Shown: positions 34,140-45,762, numbered from the stretch's first letter. The stretch is 64,000 nt of DNA from Eremomyces bilateralis CBS 781.70 (GCF_010015585.1 NW_022985075.1:310001-374000), one strand, 5' to 3'. Translations and numbers: made by a program. Notes: generated by a model from the letters alone, not told the origin.

Positions 34140-35928
34140 TTTGTCGTTGTTTTTCCTCGTCAAAAGAGAAAGGTTCTAGTCAGAATTGGTCCGGGGCGCA
34201 CGTTGTCGACCAGGGGGAAATGTTTTGAAGAACAGGACAATTGATGGAGGAACACGAAAGAAAACAGATGCGAAGTGGGCATAGAGACACAAGGTTGGCA
34301 ATTAATATCCTCCTATGTGGATGGAAATCAATTCTCACAGGCTGTAAGTGGAAAGTCGACCGATGGCTTGAATTCACCTCTAGCAATTCGTGACCAAAGA
34401 GCAGAGATCGTATTATGGGTTCTAAACATCCAGAAAAGAGCAATCGAGGGACGTGTCGGCCACGGCAATGTGCATCGTATGAATATAGGAAACGCAAATG
34501 GCGATGCTCGCTGCACGTCACATCGGTTTCATCACATCGGTTTCACGGCATGAACCACTGCTCGGGTGGGGGTATCATCTTCTCACTACCATTCAGTTTA
34601 CTTATAGCGCCACATCCCTCTATGTTTAATGCTGAATGGAGGAATCATTAGCGTCAGACGCCTCGATCATACGTTCTATGGGTTGAGGATGACTCCTTAT
34701 CTTCAAAGCTGATGTTATCGTAGTTGGGATGCCATTCATTCTGATAATGGTCCAGGATCATTGTCCAGGGTTATCCGCTGGGGTCATTGTTTAGGGTCAT
34801 AGAACCCAACGTCCATGGCCCTGTAAGGAAAAGCCACGCGATATCCTTATCATCAATCTTCCATTCCCAATGCTTTTACCCGAGCATACTGCGAGTGGAC
34901 TAGCCGATTGCAATCACCAAGTATTACCAGAAAGTAACAGTCCAGTTGAGTGCGTCCAGGGCACCGCATGGCGATGATTGATCCAGAAACCAAGCCACAG
35001 GATCAATACAGCTGTTCCAACATTCTGGTTTGATCCCTCCACCCACTCGCTCGGTTCCTATTCCCTGCATTAAAAAAAAACAAATCAATTTCGCCGATTC
35101 GTATGATTGAGAGTCTCAACCCAAAATCAACCGCGTGCGAGATATAGCTTTCCCTCCACAACATATGGATTCGGAACTGCAGCTTCGTTCCATCTCTTGC
35201 ATACGGTAAATACCTGATCTACAGACCACGGATCGAAAGTTGAAGTTGTTGTTACGGATAGGTTGATGTCAATTCAGGGGCCACCAATGGAGTGGTCGTG
35301 ATAAGACCCACTAAGGCCCCTTCTGCATTAGCCAATCATCGTGCCGAGATACCAGGCATACGCCATAAGTAGCGTAATGTGCTGCTAAGCCTCACGCTAG
35401 CCCTTAGCTTACTAAACTTCGCCATGGCTTAAATCTCTGGCCTGGATTAACGCTCTATCTTCACATTTTATGCACCAACGTCCGACTATCGGAGTATGGC
35501 GGGGACCTCATCATCCCACTCTCCATGATTCGGCCGAGCAAAACGGAATGGTTCTAGGATGGGTCAACGGATAATGGACGACGCAGGCGATCCGAACAGC
35601 GAGGACGCCGCGGACGCTGTGGATCGTGGGCGGCTGCTGAGCTACGAGAGCTTCGTCTCGAATCCGGCTTGCCACAGACTCGTAGTCCATAATGGATAGT
35701 TTGCTATGCATACCTAAGGTAATGATGACTGAGCTATGGTACCTTATTTATTGTTCCTTTGACTATCCACCACAAGTCTTCGAAGCTATGTCATACCTCT
35801 AATTCGCAAGTCCTGTTTGCTGCATCTTTTCGAGAATTCCTATTTGCAGTACCGTTCCTCCCGCCGCATCTCAGTCGGTTCTAATCATTTTAAAGTCTCA
35901 ATTGACCCCGGTTGCTTCGTTGCTCGCC
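34140..35928. promoter_or_regulatory. Long divergent spacer between MFS and MATE transporters
   Basis: 1.8 kb, AT-rich, with outward-facing transporter starts at both ends. Around 34740-34800 the phrase 'GGTCATTGTTTAGGGTCAT' repeats loosely. No gene recognised and no copy of the CGG-N6-GGGG pattern seen. Confidence 0.4.
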
Positions 35929-37560
35929 ATGGAGCGTCGCCAAAGCGATGCCTCGGGAGCCGCCCATCTCCTTCCACGCAATCTTCGTCCTCATGATCAC
36001 TGGCCGCCTCACACCGATGAAACCACTCCTCTCCTCCCTCCCACTGACTCCTCAGATGATGACAAGGACACAACAACATGGAGGTCCGTCCTTCACGAGC
36101 TCTGGGTGCTCTTCAATGGTTCCCTCCCCGTCATTCTCGCCTACGCCCTCCAAAACAGCCTACAGACCATCTCCGTCCTGATTGTGGGGCGCCTCTCCCC
36201 AGAAGCGCTCGCCACTGCGGCATTTGCTTATATGTTCGCCATGGCGACGGGGTGGCTGATCGCATTAGGAGGGACGACGGCGATCGATACCATTGCGAGC
36301 GCGAGCTTCACCGGGAGCAGCGATCCAAAGGATCTAGGGATTATTCTGCAGCGAGCCCTGCTCGTGTTGACCTTGTTTTATGTCCCTGTTGTCATACTCT
36401 GGGGGTTCTCCGAGTCGATATTCTTGGCCTTAGGTCAGGAGGATTATATCGCGCGAGACTCGGCGAGGTTTTTGCTGGTGTTGGCCCCGGGTGGATTAGG
36501 ATATATCTATTTCGAGTGCATGAAAAAGTACTTGCAGGCGCAGGGTATGTGGAATGCAGGAATAACAGGTTCTAAACGAATACTGAATAGTGCTCTAGAA
36601 ATCATGCGACCTGGAACATATGTTCTCCTAATCACCTCTCCCTTATCTGCCGCCCTCAATTACCTCTTCATATATCGTTTTAAACTCGGTCTCCTAGGCG
36701 CCCCCTTTGCAACCGGCATTGCCTACTGGGTGTCCTTCATCCTCCTTGTCCTATACACACGCTTCTTCTCCGGATCCAATGCTTGGGGTGGCTTCAACAA
36801 GGCCGCATTAGATATCGGTCGACTCAAAACCTTCGCTCGCCTTGCCTTCCTTGGCATTATCCATGTCGGGACGGAATGGTGGGCATTCGAAGTCGTGGCG
36901 ATCGTCGCCGGCCAACTTGGCACCATCCCGCTCGCCGCGCAGTCAGTGATCATGACCACCGACCAAGTCCTCAACACCATCCCCTTTGGCATCGGTGTTG
37001 CTGCTAGCTCTCGCGTCGGGAACTTGCTCGGGCGGCGCGATGCGAAGGGCGCCGCACTAGCGGCCAACACCGCCGCATGGCTCAGTATGATCCTCGGCGC
37101 CATCGTGCTCGCTGGGCTGATGGGCGTCAAGGACTTCTACGCGCGGATCTTCAACGATGACGAAAGGGTAGTCCGGCTGACTGCCGAGGTCATGCCATAT
37201 GTCGCCCTGTTCCAGATCGCGGATGGGTTAAACGGATCGTGTGGTGGGGCGCTCAGGGGAATGGGAAGGCAACATGTCGGTGCGGCGGTGAATCTCCTCA
37301 GCTATTACTGTGGAGCGTTGCCCCTGGGGATCTATCTGGCCTTCCATGGCTGGGGACTGGGTGGGCTATGGGTCGGCCAGTGCATCGCTTTGTACTTGGT
37401 GGGAGCACTGGAATGGGTGATCGTTGCATGGAGTAACTGGGAAAAGGAGGTGGTCAAAGCATTGGGGAGGTTGGATCATGATCCATTGGGGGTTGATAGC
37501 GCAATTGCCGAAGAGGACGAACGATTAGATCCGGAGTCCGGGGTAAACGGACATGCTTGA
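35929..37560 (+). CDS. MATE-family multidrug/metabolite efflux transporter
   Basis: Proton- or sodium-driven antiporter of the MATE/MOP superfamily, 12 TM, 525 aa after splicing. The start is ATG 35929-35931 (MERRQSD), because the upstream open frame lacks an ATG. Motifs: SLPVILAYALQNSLQTISVL, VGRLSPEALATAAFAYMFA, GGTTAIDTIASASFTGSSD (the conserved N-half block) and the C-half GIGVAASSRVGNLLGRRDA. The intron 36545-36598 (GTATGT...CTAG) is 54 nt with no stop, so an unspliced reading stays open and inserts 18 aa; splicing restores KYLQAQ-EIMRPGTYVLL, the usual spacing. Probably plasma membrane or vacuolar. Confidence 0.92.
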   Translation: MERRQSDASGAAHLLPRNLRPHDHWPPHTDETTPLLPPTDSSDDDKDTTTWRSVLHELWVLFNGSLPVILAYALQNSLQTISVLIVGRLSPEALATAAFAYMFAMATGWLIALGGTTAIDTIASASFTGSSDPKDLGIILQRALLVLTLFYVPVVILWGFSESIFLALGQEDYIARDSARFLLVLAPGGLGYIYFECMKKYLQAQGMWNAGITGSKRILNSALEIMRPGTYVLLITSPLSAALNYLFIYRFKLGLLGAPFATGIAYWVSFILLVLYTRFFSGSNAWGGFNKAALDIGRLKTFARLAFLGIIHVGTEWWAFEVVAIVAGQLGTIPLAAQSVIMTTDQVLNTIPFGIGVAASSRVGNLLGRRDAKGAALAANTAAWLSMILGAIVLAGLMGVKDFYARIFNDDERVVRLTAEVMPYVALFQIADGLNGSCGGALRGMGRQHVGAAVNLLSYYCGALPLGIYLAFHGWGLGGLWVGQCIALYLVGALEWVIVAWSNWEKEVVKALGRLDHDPLGVDSAIAEEDERLDPESGVNGHA

Positions 37561-39158
37561 GAAGTAAGATGGCAATATCTATGGTACTCCATATATCGGA
37601 TCTTATGTGTTACGAACTATGAGCTATAGATAAATTAGAGAATCGAGCTTTCCTTGATATCCATGAAGGCTCTCCAGAGGTAATAGAAGCATTCTAGACT
37701 CCATTTGTTACTGTGACGTAGTCATCAAACACGTAGTACCTATTTCTGCGGTGGCACTGTGGAAACTCGGTGGAATTTAGACTCGAGTGACGATTTCCGA
37801 CCAATCATTGGTGCTGCCCAGCTATTCTCTAACAAAGACGAGCATCCATTTAATATATATGAAGAGATAACCACATGAAAGTATTATCACGGCTTTGGAG
37901 GAAGTAAAATAAACTGCGCACATATAAGGCTGACAGTAGCATCCACTACAAAAATCCAAGTATTGGAAATATGAAGTTGACTATCATTTCCGGACTGGCT
38001 CTCCTGAGCCATTAAGTTTCTTCTCGTTGATTCGTCCAGCAAACCATAAACAACATCAGGAGATCAAGCCGGAGGAGTCAGCAGGTTGAATAATGCCCAG
38101 CATATGGGTGCCACATAGGTCGAAAATCAGAGGACTTTTGGGCTACATATTGAATGAATAAAAATATTGTAAGAAGTCCTCCGAAAATTAGCATGTGCGT
38201 ATCCCACCTCCGGCGCGGAATTTCGAGATGATACAATGAATGTGGTCATATTAGAATTCCGCTAACAATTGGTGGGGCATATCCTTATCAGAATTCCCAC
38301 TATACACACACTAAGTTAACCGCTACATATCGCACTAATGGCCCAAGGAACTCTTAGCGTGAGCTCATAATCTTTTTATGCGTAATTTTTCGACTCAGTG
38401 TGGGGTACGCTACTCCGGGTTGGTACTCGTGGTAAGTGGACTGCAGTCAGCAGTGTAAGGTGAATCCGTATCTGCCTGCATCGTGGTCGGATAAAACAAT
38501 GTGAAGACGCATCTCCGCTGCGTGTCAACTTCGCCCTCTCCTACCCCCCCCCCCGATATCGCACCGTTTGAATGCTATCGACACTCGGAAAAGATTGAAC
38601 GTTCGGAGTCAGGCTGTGGCAATTGAAATACCCGGTCTGAGTCGCCATACTCATGCCTAATGCGCTCGGCTCCGATTCAAAAGAGAAAAGCTCGGATCTG
38701 GTAACCTAGAGAACGCGGCCGTCAACAAGACTACTGCGGAGAGTTCTTTTGAATGGTGTCAGTAGAACTTCGCCGAGCATGGTCCGAAGGAGCTACAGCA
38801 GCGATTTTACATAACAGGAAACGCTACGATGATTGCGGCAAGCCATCAGAGTGATCAGAGTCATGCCATGCCGTAGCCGGCGAGACACAAGATCCAGACA
38901 ATTCGATCTCTCCAGTACTGGCTGGGAATGCCCCTCATACGTAGTAAGCACATGCGCTGATCTAGGACCCACAGGTTGTCGACACTTCGCTTTCGCTGTC
39001 TTGCTTTCCTCCTTCTTCATTCCTACTTATGAGAATCTCACTATCTATTGAAATATTTGATTGTTCCAATTGATTGCGCAGATACCGTCGCCATATCAAT
39101 CTCTTCTGAGTCTTACTGAACCGCTCCGTTTTCTTTCCGAACAGAACTTTGAGCAATC
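37561..39158. other. Gene-poor spacer with poly-C run
   Basis: 1.6 kb, AT-rich, between the MATE gene and the ureohydrolase gene. A C-homopolymer tract lies near 38545-38554. No gene or transposon signature seen. Confidence 0.45.
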
Positions 39159-40849
39159 ATGAAGGTTTTCGCAGTCGCTGGGAGCTTGATTGCTTTTGCT
39201 GCTGCTCATGGCCACGGTGATGATCATGAACTTCCAATGGAGGGACCGCACAAGGGTTTGTGGTATAATACCTTGCCGGGTGATGGCGGCAAACAGGTAC
39301 GTGAATAAAACCCAGTGGCGCGGGGCAGTGGGCGCATTGCCGCACCTAAGTCCAACACCAAACGATGATCGCGGACAGCCCCCTGGTGATAAATTTCTCC
39401 CATGAGGCTTCTGTAGACTGGCGTTGGGGAGTATAGGTAGCCAGACATACCCTAGACTCGGCGAGCTGGAAGTCTTGGTAGGCGGTGGCTCTAACGTGAT
39501 GAACAATAGGCAGATTCAGTCTTCTCTGGAATCTCAACTTTCGGCCGCCTCGACTACCAACCCTGCCTGAATACCGACAGGGCCAAGTACGACATAGCAT
39601 TCATCGGTACCACTACCCTCCCAAAGCTTCGGGTAATAAGCTAATGTAGCCAGGCGCTCCCTTCGACACTGGCACTTCGTACCGTCCTGGTGCTCGCTTT
39701 GGCCCATCTGGAATCAGGCAAGGTTCTCGGCGCCTCAATCTTTAGTACGTTTGGACGCTCGAGGAAGTTGCTTACAAATGTTTGAATATGAAGGCTCACG
39801 AAAACTCGGGTTTAGCGGAGGCTACAATGTCCCAATGGAAGCCAACCCATTCAACAGCTGGGCCAAGGTTTTGGATTGCGGAGACATTCCTGTGACCTCG
39901 TAAGTTCACTTGTTAGACCAGGATATATGGCCATGATCCTTGTAGCGTATCGACTGACAGTGTTGGCGAAGGTACGACAACGCATATGCGCTCAAGCAGA
40001 TTGAAGAGGGCCATCACTCTATCCTCTCCCGCGCTCCAGCTACACATGCGAACGAGATGGGACCATCCAAGCATGGAAAGACTCTTCCTCGTGTGATCAC
40101 CCTGGGTGGTGACCATACTATCACTTTGCCCCTGCTGAGGAGCATCAACAAGGAGTACGGTCCTGTTAGCGTTATTCACTTCGACAGCCATCTGTAAGTG
40201 ACCTGCTAATTGAATCCGGATGTGATTGCATTGTGGCTGACCGAGCGCTTAAAATAGCGACACGTGGAAGCCAACTGTCTTCGGTGGAGCACCCTCGTCT
40301 CAAGCCTCCATCAACCATGGTACTTACTTCTTCCACGCCGCTCAGGAGGGTCTTCTCCGTAATGACTCCAATATCCACGCTGGTATCCGAACCACACTCT
40401 CTGGCCCGTCCGATTACGAAAACGATGGCTACTGTGGTTTCCAGATCGTCGAGGCTCGCGAGATCGATAAGATCGGCACCGAAGGCATCATCCAGAAGAT
40501 CCGCGAGCGCGTTGGCACCAAGAACCCGGTTTATCTGAGCATCGACATCGACACCCTCGATCCCGCTTTCGCCCCGGCCACGGGTACCCCGGAAACCGGG
40601 GGCTGGAGCACGAGGGAGTTAAGGACCATCGTCCGGGGTTTGGAGGGCATCAACCTCATCGGTGCGGATATCGTCGAGGTAGCGCCCGCGTATGACACAA
40701 ACGCAGAGCTGACCACCATGGCTGCTGCGGATGTGCTTTACGAGGTTATGACCATTATGGTCAAGAGAGGTCCCTTGAGCATGATGGACTGGGAGGAGGG
40801 CACAAACGTCGAGACTGTGGACTCTGGCAGGATCAATGTAGAATTGTAA
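39159..40849 (+). CDS. Secreted agmatinase-like ureohydrolase
   Basis: Mn-dependent hydrolase of the arginase/agmatinase family, releasing urea from agmatine or a related guanidino compound. A signal peptide (MKVFAVAGSLIAFAAAHGHG) indicates export. The gene has several short introns, for example starting GTACGTG near 39298 and ending before ADSVFSGISTFGRLDYQP. Metal and active-site motifs are intact: GAPFDTGTSYRPGARFGPSG, ITLGGDHTITLP, VIHFDSHLDTW (Asp-x-His-x-Asp) and YLSIDIDTLDPAFAP, then GTPETGGW. It ends VDSGRINVEL. An extracellular location is uncommon for arginases but known for fungal secreted agmatinase/guanidinobutyrase relatives. It lies near the left side of the accessory cluster but lacks the cluster motif. 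Confidence 0.88.
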
Positions 40850-42364
40850 ATCAGGGTCGGATGTAACCGATTGGGATAGCCTAGGAGATGGAGGAAAGAA
40901 GAGAGAAGGATGCAACACTAAGTTAGCCATGTTGGTGCTGGAAATCTGTTGATAACATCGATCTGGTAACGAAGGCGTTGCAACTAACGGGAAAATCTCA
41001 GATTCACAACTTGAAATATGAGAATAATGAAACTTGACGCCATTTATTGTGATTTAATCAGCAAGTGTTGAATAATAACCTACTCAAAATGGTTTAAAAA
41101 GCACCTAGGAGGTGAACTTCTGTGTTAATTGGGCTAGAACCTTTAATTTCGAACACTAATTACAGGTAGCAATGTCGAGGCTGAAAGCCATCGAATGAGG
41201 ATGATTGGGAAAATAAAACTGGACTTTAACACTTCAAGAACCTTAAATAACACTGAGCAATCCTATCCTTCAATAGGCCATTACAAGTTCTTTATGTGGC
41301 CATACAGTATTCGTCACTAAAATGATCGAGGATTGCCCAATTTAATATTTCCTCTTATAAAAAATGACCAGATATTCCAATCCCAACAAATACCTTTGCA
41401 GATCTAGGCACCCGAAAACCATCATATTCCGAACGGGTAGAACATATATGCGGGCATGGACCTAGAAAAATACAGACAGCAGGGCTACTAGTCACGGAGA
41501 TGCAGGCTATGAGGGCATCTGTAGAACAGGCGATGAGGGGGACTGTTCGGGGGCTTGCAGGTGGTAAGGGAGGCACAGACCGGGCAATCACGGAGGCTCA
41601 CGCAGGGGCCTACACTAAGCCAAGCAACTAACTATCAATGTATAACTAATTAGTTAACGTATTCCACAAGCGAGCGGCCCATACAGGCGAGCGGCCCACC
41701 CCATTTTACTAGTAAATTCGATAAAATTCGATATCAATATCTCAACAACCACTGGATAATATAGTCTGAAAACTTAGAATTAGGTTTTCCTAGCCATTTC
41801 TAGCTTACTATTGAAATCTTAAAACCCTAGCTTTTACAGGTATAGAGATACCTACTTCTTGGCAAGATTTAGAGACCAAATCTCTATATCTTTATAACTA
41901 TAAAAGATAAAGCTCTAAGATTCTAATAATAAGCTAGAAATCGATAGGAAAACCTAATTCTAAGTTTTCAGACTATATTACCCAGTGGTTGTTGAGATAT
42001 TGATGTCGAATTTTGTCGAATTTACTAGTAAAATGAGCTGGGCCACTCGCTTGTACGGGCCACTCGCTTGTGGAATACGTTACTCTTTACAGTGGGCTAA
42101 AAGCAAAGTCATTTTAATCACTAATTCATAAACGAACTAACCAGGGGTAGGATTTCTATGTTACATGATAGGGTGCGGATGTAATGCTTCCCATTTCATT
42201 GTATGAATAGTGCTCAGTGTGACAGATTCTAGATAAGACTGCAAAGGTGCAAACAGCATTGAATGAAAAGACCTAACCCTGATCGTCCAAGCGCGAGCGG
42301 TCATTGCCCTTACAATAGTACTAAAGTCTAATGAGACTAAGGCTTGTTTCGTTCCACTAACTAG
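40850..42364. other. AT-rich spacer holding a MITE
   Basis: 1.5 kb between the ureohydrolase and the first cluster gene; 41657-42080 is a fold-back MITE, the rest has no supportable gene. A short plus-strand frame ending near 41628 (GLAGGKGGTDRAITEAHAG) is protein-like but unrecognised. Confidence 0.5.
41657..42080. mobile_element. Fold-back MITE with long terminal inverted repeats
   Basis: The ends ACGTATTCCACAAGCGAG and its complement are flanked by TA on both sides. The arms remain complementary for roughly 190 bp with scattered mismatches (for example GGCCCAT against GGCCCGT), around a short centre near 41850-41885. Each arm carries a doubled GCGAGCGGCCCA-type unit near its tip. No coding capacity. 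TA flanks suggest mobilisation by a Tc1/mariner-type transposase; the family is inferred. Confidence 0.85.
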
Positions 42365-43310
42365 TTAAGCCTTCAGTTGATTTGATAGAGCACCAACGTC
42401 TAGAGGGTGAGGAAGTGGATTGCCTGCCCACTCCGCAACCTCAGTACAGATTTTGGCCACCTCGGTCACAACACCCTCTCCGTTTCCCATTGCAAGGCTA
42501 GCTTTAAGATGGCTTCTTGCTTGTCTGGTGGAGCCACTCGCAGTAATAGCTGTTGCAATTAATAGCTGCGTTTGATGTTCGGCGAGCACACCCGATTTAT
42601 TTGCGCCTGCAACGCTGTAGCCCCATACCACTGTGTTTGTAGCCAGCCTCATCTCAGGAAACCCGATCGAAAGCAGTTCCCGCACTTCAGGATTGTTGAC
42701 CTTTTCGTATGTCCTAGCAATCATGGCTTTTCCTTCTTCTAGATGTACCCCCGCATCCAAGTCGCCCCTAATTGAATTAACACTTTTCCAGGGAATCGTT
42801 GAACGATAGTCCGGCTCCTAGCCTTTCGTTTCAACATACCGCACTTTCTGAGCCCCAATAAATTCAATATTTCTTCGCTGGAGGACATTTACAATGCCCA
42901 GGCCCGCAGGTACTGTCCATGGAATGCCAACGAATGGCCAGATAACCGTGATACATTCTCTTATTTTGTAGAATATCGCCTTGATTTCTTCAATATCTGT
43001 CGTACCTTCAATTGCTTCTTCAAAAAGCTTGGACGCACAGTCTCCTCTATGCGTGCCGACAAAGACCGCGGCCTATATCTCCTTGTCAGTGGGATGCATA
43101 TCACCGCAGGTTGTCTTGTCTTTGGTGAAAACGTACCAAGACAGCATAGCTGTAATACTTCCATTCGTCCTCTCCAAATGAGAGCAGACGCTTCCTTAGC
43201 GACGTCACCAATTCCGATGAAAAACCAGGTGCCCCGGGTCTGATATTCGCCGAAACATACCGCGCTTCAAATTCCGCTTGCTCATCGCCAGTTGGCTTTG
43301 ATTGTGCCAT
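42365..43310 (-). CDS. CMD/AhpD-like protein 1 (cluster gene A)
   Basis: Start ATG 43308-43310. Exon 1 has GDEQAEFEARYVSANIRPGA. An intron ends near 43074. Exon 2 has AAVFVGTHRGDCASKLFEEA and VIWPFVGIPWTVPAGLGIVN. A second intron runs about 42849-42779. Exon 3 has GVHLEEGKAMIARTYEKVNN and SGSTRQARSHLKASLAMGNG. It ends NQLKA. Aligned by eye it is a clear paralogue of the protein at 50058-50907. The all-helical look and small size suggest the AhpD/carboxymuconolactone-decarboxylase fold, but the catalytic Cys-x2-Cys of AhpD is absent, so peroxidase activity is not implied. Divergent from the monooxygenase at 43802; the shared promoter carries two cluster motifs. Confidence 0.65.
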
Positions 43311-43543
43311 GTTGAAAAAGTAGCATACAATTTTATGCCTTGCTAATTGTTGCAGTGGTGGAGATGTGGCAGCTCGAGGAATTCGACTAAATGTACATGG
43401 GAAAGGCCAGAAAATATCCCGTAGTAGCTAGGCTAGTGGGATGATTTGGCGCATATTTGAGAGTGCACTCTTTCTCTTTGAGAGGCGGTCCCTTATTCTC
43501 GCGGAGTGGGACGTAGACCTAGTGAGTGAGTGAGTCTGGGCTA

Positions 43544-43556
43544 CGGAAGTGCGGGG
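43544..43556 (+). promoter_or_regulatory. Cluster motif copy 1, CGGAAGTGCGGGG
   Basis: CGG-N6-GGGG site, 234 bp upstream of gene A and about 246 bp upstream of gene B; first of two tandem copies. Confidence 0.55.
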
Positions 43557-43576
43557 AGCGGACCCGGTTTGTGCTA

Positions 43577-43589
43577 CGGAAGAACGGGG
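43577..43589 (+). promoter_or_regulatory. Cluster motif copy 2, CGGAAGAACGGGG
   Basis: CGG-N6-GGGG site, 33 bp after copy 1 and in the same orientation, both within a GCTACGGAAG direct repeat. Confidence 0.55.
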
Positions 43590-43801
43590 GTCTCATGCAT
43601 GGGCGATTCCATTGTTGGCTCACGGTGGAGCAGAGTAAAAAGCATGAGCAAATAAGCGGTCAGTTCGAGTTAAGTACTAGGTGTGGCACCGTGAGGCTGA
43701 AATACAGCAGGAGGTGCGTAGTACGATTCAGATCTCAGGCGAGGAAAATTAACCTTCAGAGCAGCTGTCATTTGCCGCTCATCACGACTGCTTCCATCCA
43801 A

Positions 43802-45490
43802 ATGGATCCTTATATTCCCTCTTTCGATGTCCTCGTTATAGGATGCGGTCCAGTTGGCCTTTTTGCAGCATATCTTCTGGGACAGCGCGGAGTTCAAACC
43901 TTGATTATCGACAAACACGTAACAAGAAGGGGTCAACCCAAAGCCCATGCTATAAATCCACGTTCGTTGGAGATTTTTCGTCAGACCGGCCTGGACGTTC
44001 CTTGTTTACGTCGTGCCGGACTTCATCCACAAGATGTCGACTTGGTCCGCTTTGTTTCTTCCTTTTACGGGTGGGAGTTCGGTAATCTTCCGTACGAGCG
44101 ACAGTTGGACGACGTCAAGGATGTTACCCCTGAGCCGCTGTTCAACATTGATCAGCCCAGTCTGGAAGAGTACCTGCTTTCGGAAGCTCTCGAGTCCCCG
44201 TATGTCATAATTCAAAAGCCAGTCGAGTGGAGGGCGGCTCGAAGCATCGCAAACGGCGATGTAATTTCAACCTTGTACGACCGACAAACGGACAAGTCTT
44301 TTGAAGTCCAATCACGCTACATTATTGCTTGCGATGGATCGCGCTCTACCGCACGAGAAGTTTTGAAGTTCAAGCTCAACCCTCTTCCCGATGTCGAGTG
44401 CAAAACAACGGACTATGTCACTACTCATTTCAAAGCCGACCTGTCGGGTGGGCGCTCCGGTATTCTCTTCTTTATAATGCAGCCCGATGGCTTGAGAACA
44501 TTTATCCGCTATGGTGCGGTTGACTGGGTGCTCGTCTACAGGTTCAATCCCGAAAAAGTTCAGCCTTCGACATTCACTGAAGAAGAGTGTTCCCGCCACA
44601 TTCAGGCAGCTCTAGGAAAAGACGTTGAGTTTGAGATCTTGAGCATCACTATCTGGTCCACCACGCCTCGCATCGTGGAGTCCTACCGCTCCTCCCTGGT
44701 CAAAAATGCGTTCCTTGCTGGCGACTCGGCGCACACATTCTCTCCAACCGGTGGACTGGGTCAAAACACAGGCTTCGGCGATGTCCATAACCTGGTATGG
44801 AAGCTTCTGATGGTCATGAACGGCCATGCTTTGGATATCCTGATGGACTCATATGACGAAGAGCGCATAACAGTAGCAGTTGCGAACGCACGTCAAAGCA
44901 CCGTCAATGAAGCCAAAATGGATGTTTTAGGACAGACTATCAATCCGGCGAGCGAACGCGGCCATGGTAGCCAAGAATGGGAGAATGAAGACTTTCAGTA
45001 CAAAGTTCGAGAAGCGATCCAGCACAATGCCGACCACTTTGACTCGCTTGATCTGCAACTTGGCATGATTTACAACAAGCTGCCGCGACCGACGGACCAG
45101 AATGTTTCCAAATTTGTTCAAAAAGCAGTTCCTGGAGCCCGATTGCCTCATGCTTGGGTCGAATTTGGTGGAAAGGTTGATGCTTCATCCCTGGACCTTG
45201 TGGGCTATTCGGACCTCACTCTACTATGCCCCGACCTCGTGCTTGCCCATGAGCTAGAGTCCCGACTTTCCGCAAATGTACGAGAATTGGTACAAATCAA
45301 GATTCTCGGTAGTCATTTTACCACCAACAATACCGACTGGCTCGATATGCTTTTTACCACGCAAAGGAATCGGGCAGTGCTCGTACGTCCAGATCAGCAT
45401 ATCGCCAGCCTTCTTGATTCTACATCATCTATGGTTCAAGCTTTCAGGTCTATCAACCTCGAAGTCCCCAATCCTCCTTCCTTCTCGTGA
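43802..45490 (+). CDS. Phenol-hydroxylase-type FAD monooxygenase 1 (cluster gene B)
   Basis: NADPH/FAD aromatic ring hydroxylase of the PHBH-fold class A group (phenol 2-monooxygenase/MhpA-like), 562 aa, single exon, start ATG 43802. Motifs: FDVLVIGCGPVGLFAAYLLG (GxGxxG for the FAD ADP part), GQPKAHAINPRSLEIFRQTG, YIIACDGSRSTARE (DG motif) and AFLAGDSAHTFSPTGGLGQN (GD motif). The C-terminal thioredoxin-like domain ends RAVLVRPDQHIAS. Likely ortho-hydroxylates a phenolic intermediate. It is a paralogue of the convergent neighbour at 45763-47529, so the pathway probably includes two similar hydroxylations or two ring-activating steps. No peroxisomal C-terminus. Cytosolic by default. Confidence 0.92.
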   Translation: MDPYIPSFDVLVIGCGPVGLFAAYLLGQRGVQTLIIDKHVTRRGQPKAHAINPRSLEIFRQTGLDVPCLRRAGLHPQDVDLVRFVSSFYGWEFGNLPYERQLDDVKDVTPEPLFNIDQPSLEEYLLSEALESPYVIIQKPVEWRAARSIANGDVISTLYDRQTDKSFEVQSRYIIACDGSRSTAREVLKFKLNPLPDVECKTTDYVTTHFKADLSGGRSGILFFIMQPDGLRTFIRYGAVDWVLVYRFNPEKVQPSTFTEEECSRHIQAALGKDVEFEILSITIWSTTPRIVESYRSSLVKNAFLAGDSAHTFSPTGGLGQNTGFGDVHNLVWKLLMVMNGHALDILMDSYDEERITVAVANARQSTVNEAKMDVLGQTINPASERGHGSQEWENEDFQYKVREAIQHNADHFDSLDLQLGMIYNKLPRPTDQNVSKFVQKAVPGARLPHAWVEFGGKVDASSLDLVGYSDLTLLCPDLVLAHELESRLSANVRELVQIKILGSHFTTNNTDWLDMLFTTQRNRAVLVRPDQHIASLLDSTSSMVQAFRSINLEVPNPPSFS

Positions 45491-45762
45491 CAGCTTCCTA
45501 GCTTATCAAAAGCTCTGGTAGTAGCTGAACCAGATACATAAACCAAGTTGGGCCCATGATAGAGAGAGAGTAGACAGATAAAATGATAACTGGCAATTCA
45601 TGAAATGACTCAATGAGTCGTCTTAAATAGTAAAGTCGAGTTGATGCCGTATTGAAGTGACATGTTTGGGACTCGGCAGGGTCCTATCGCACTTGTCACT
45701 GGTTCAAGCAACTTCGGGAAAGGATTTTCTCTTGCGGCAAGCAAATCTATTGATACAAATTT

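Larger units (their letters stand above)
43311..43801. promoter_or_regulatory. Bidirectional promoter, cluster genes A and B
   Basis: 491 bp between divergent start codons with two GCTACGGAAG-N3-GGGG direct repeats 33 bp apart. The plus-strand open frame reaching back to 43526 begins with a non-ATG codon and is not taken as coding. Confidence 0.6.

Noticed and set aside
41355-41628. Short protein-like frames left of the MITE
   Set aside because: GLAGGKGGTDRAITEAHAG looks coding but is short, has no start and matches nothing I recognise.
43526-43801. N-terminal extension of monooxygenase B
   Set aside because: Begins at a non-ATG codon, contains the CGG-N6-GGGG copies, and the FAD motif follows the ATG at 43802 at normal distance.
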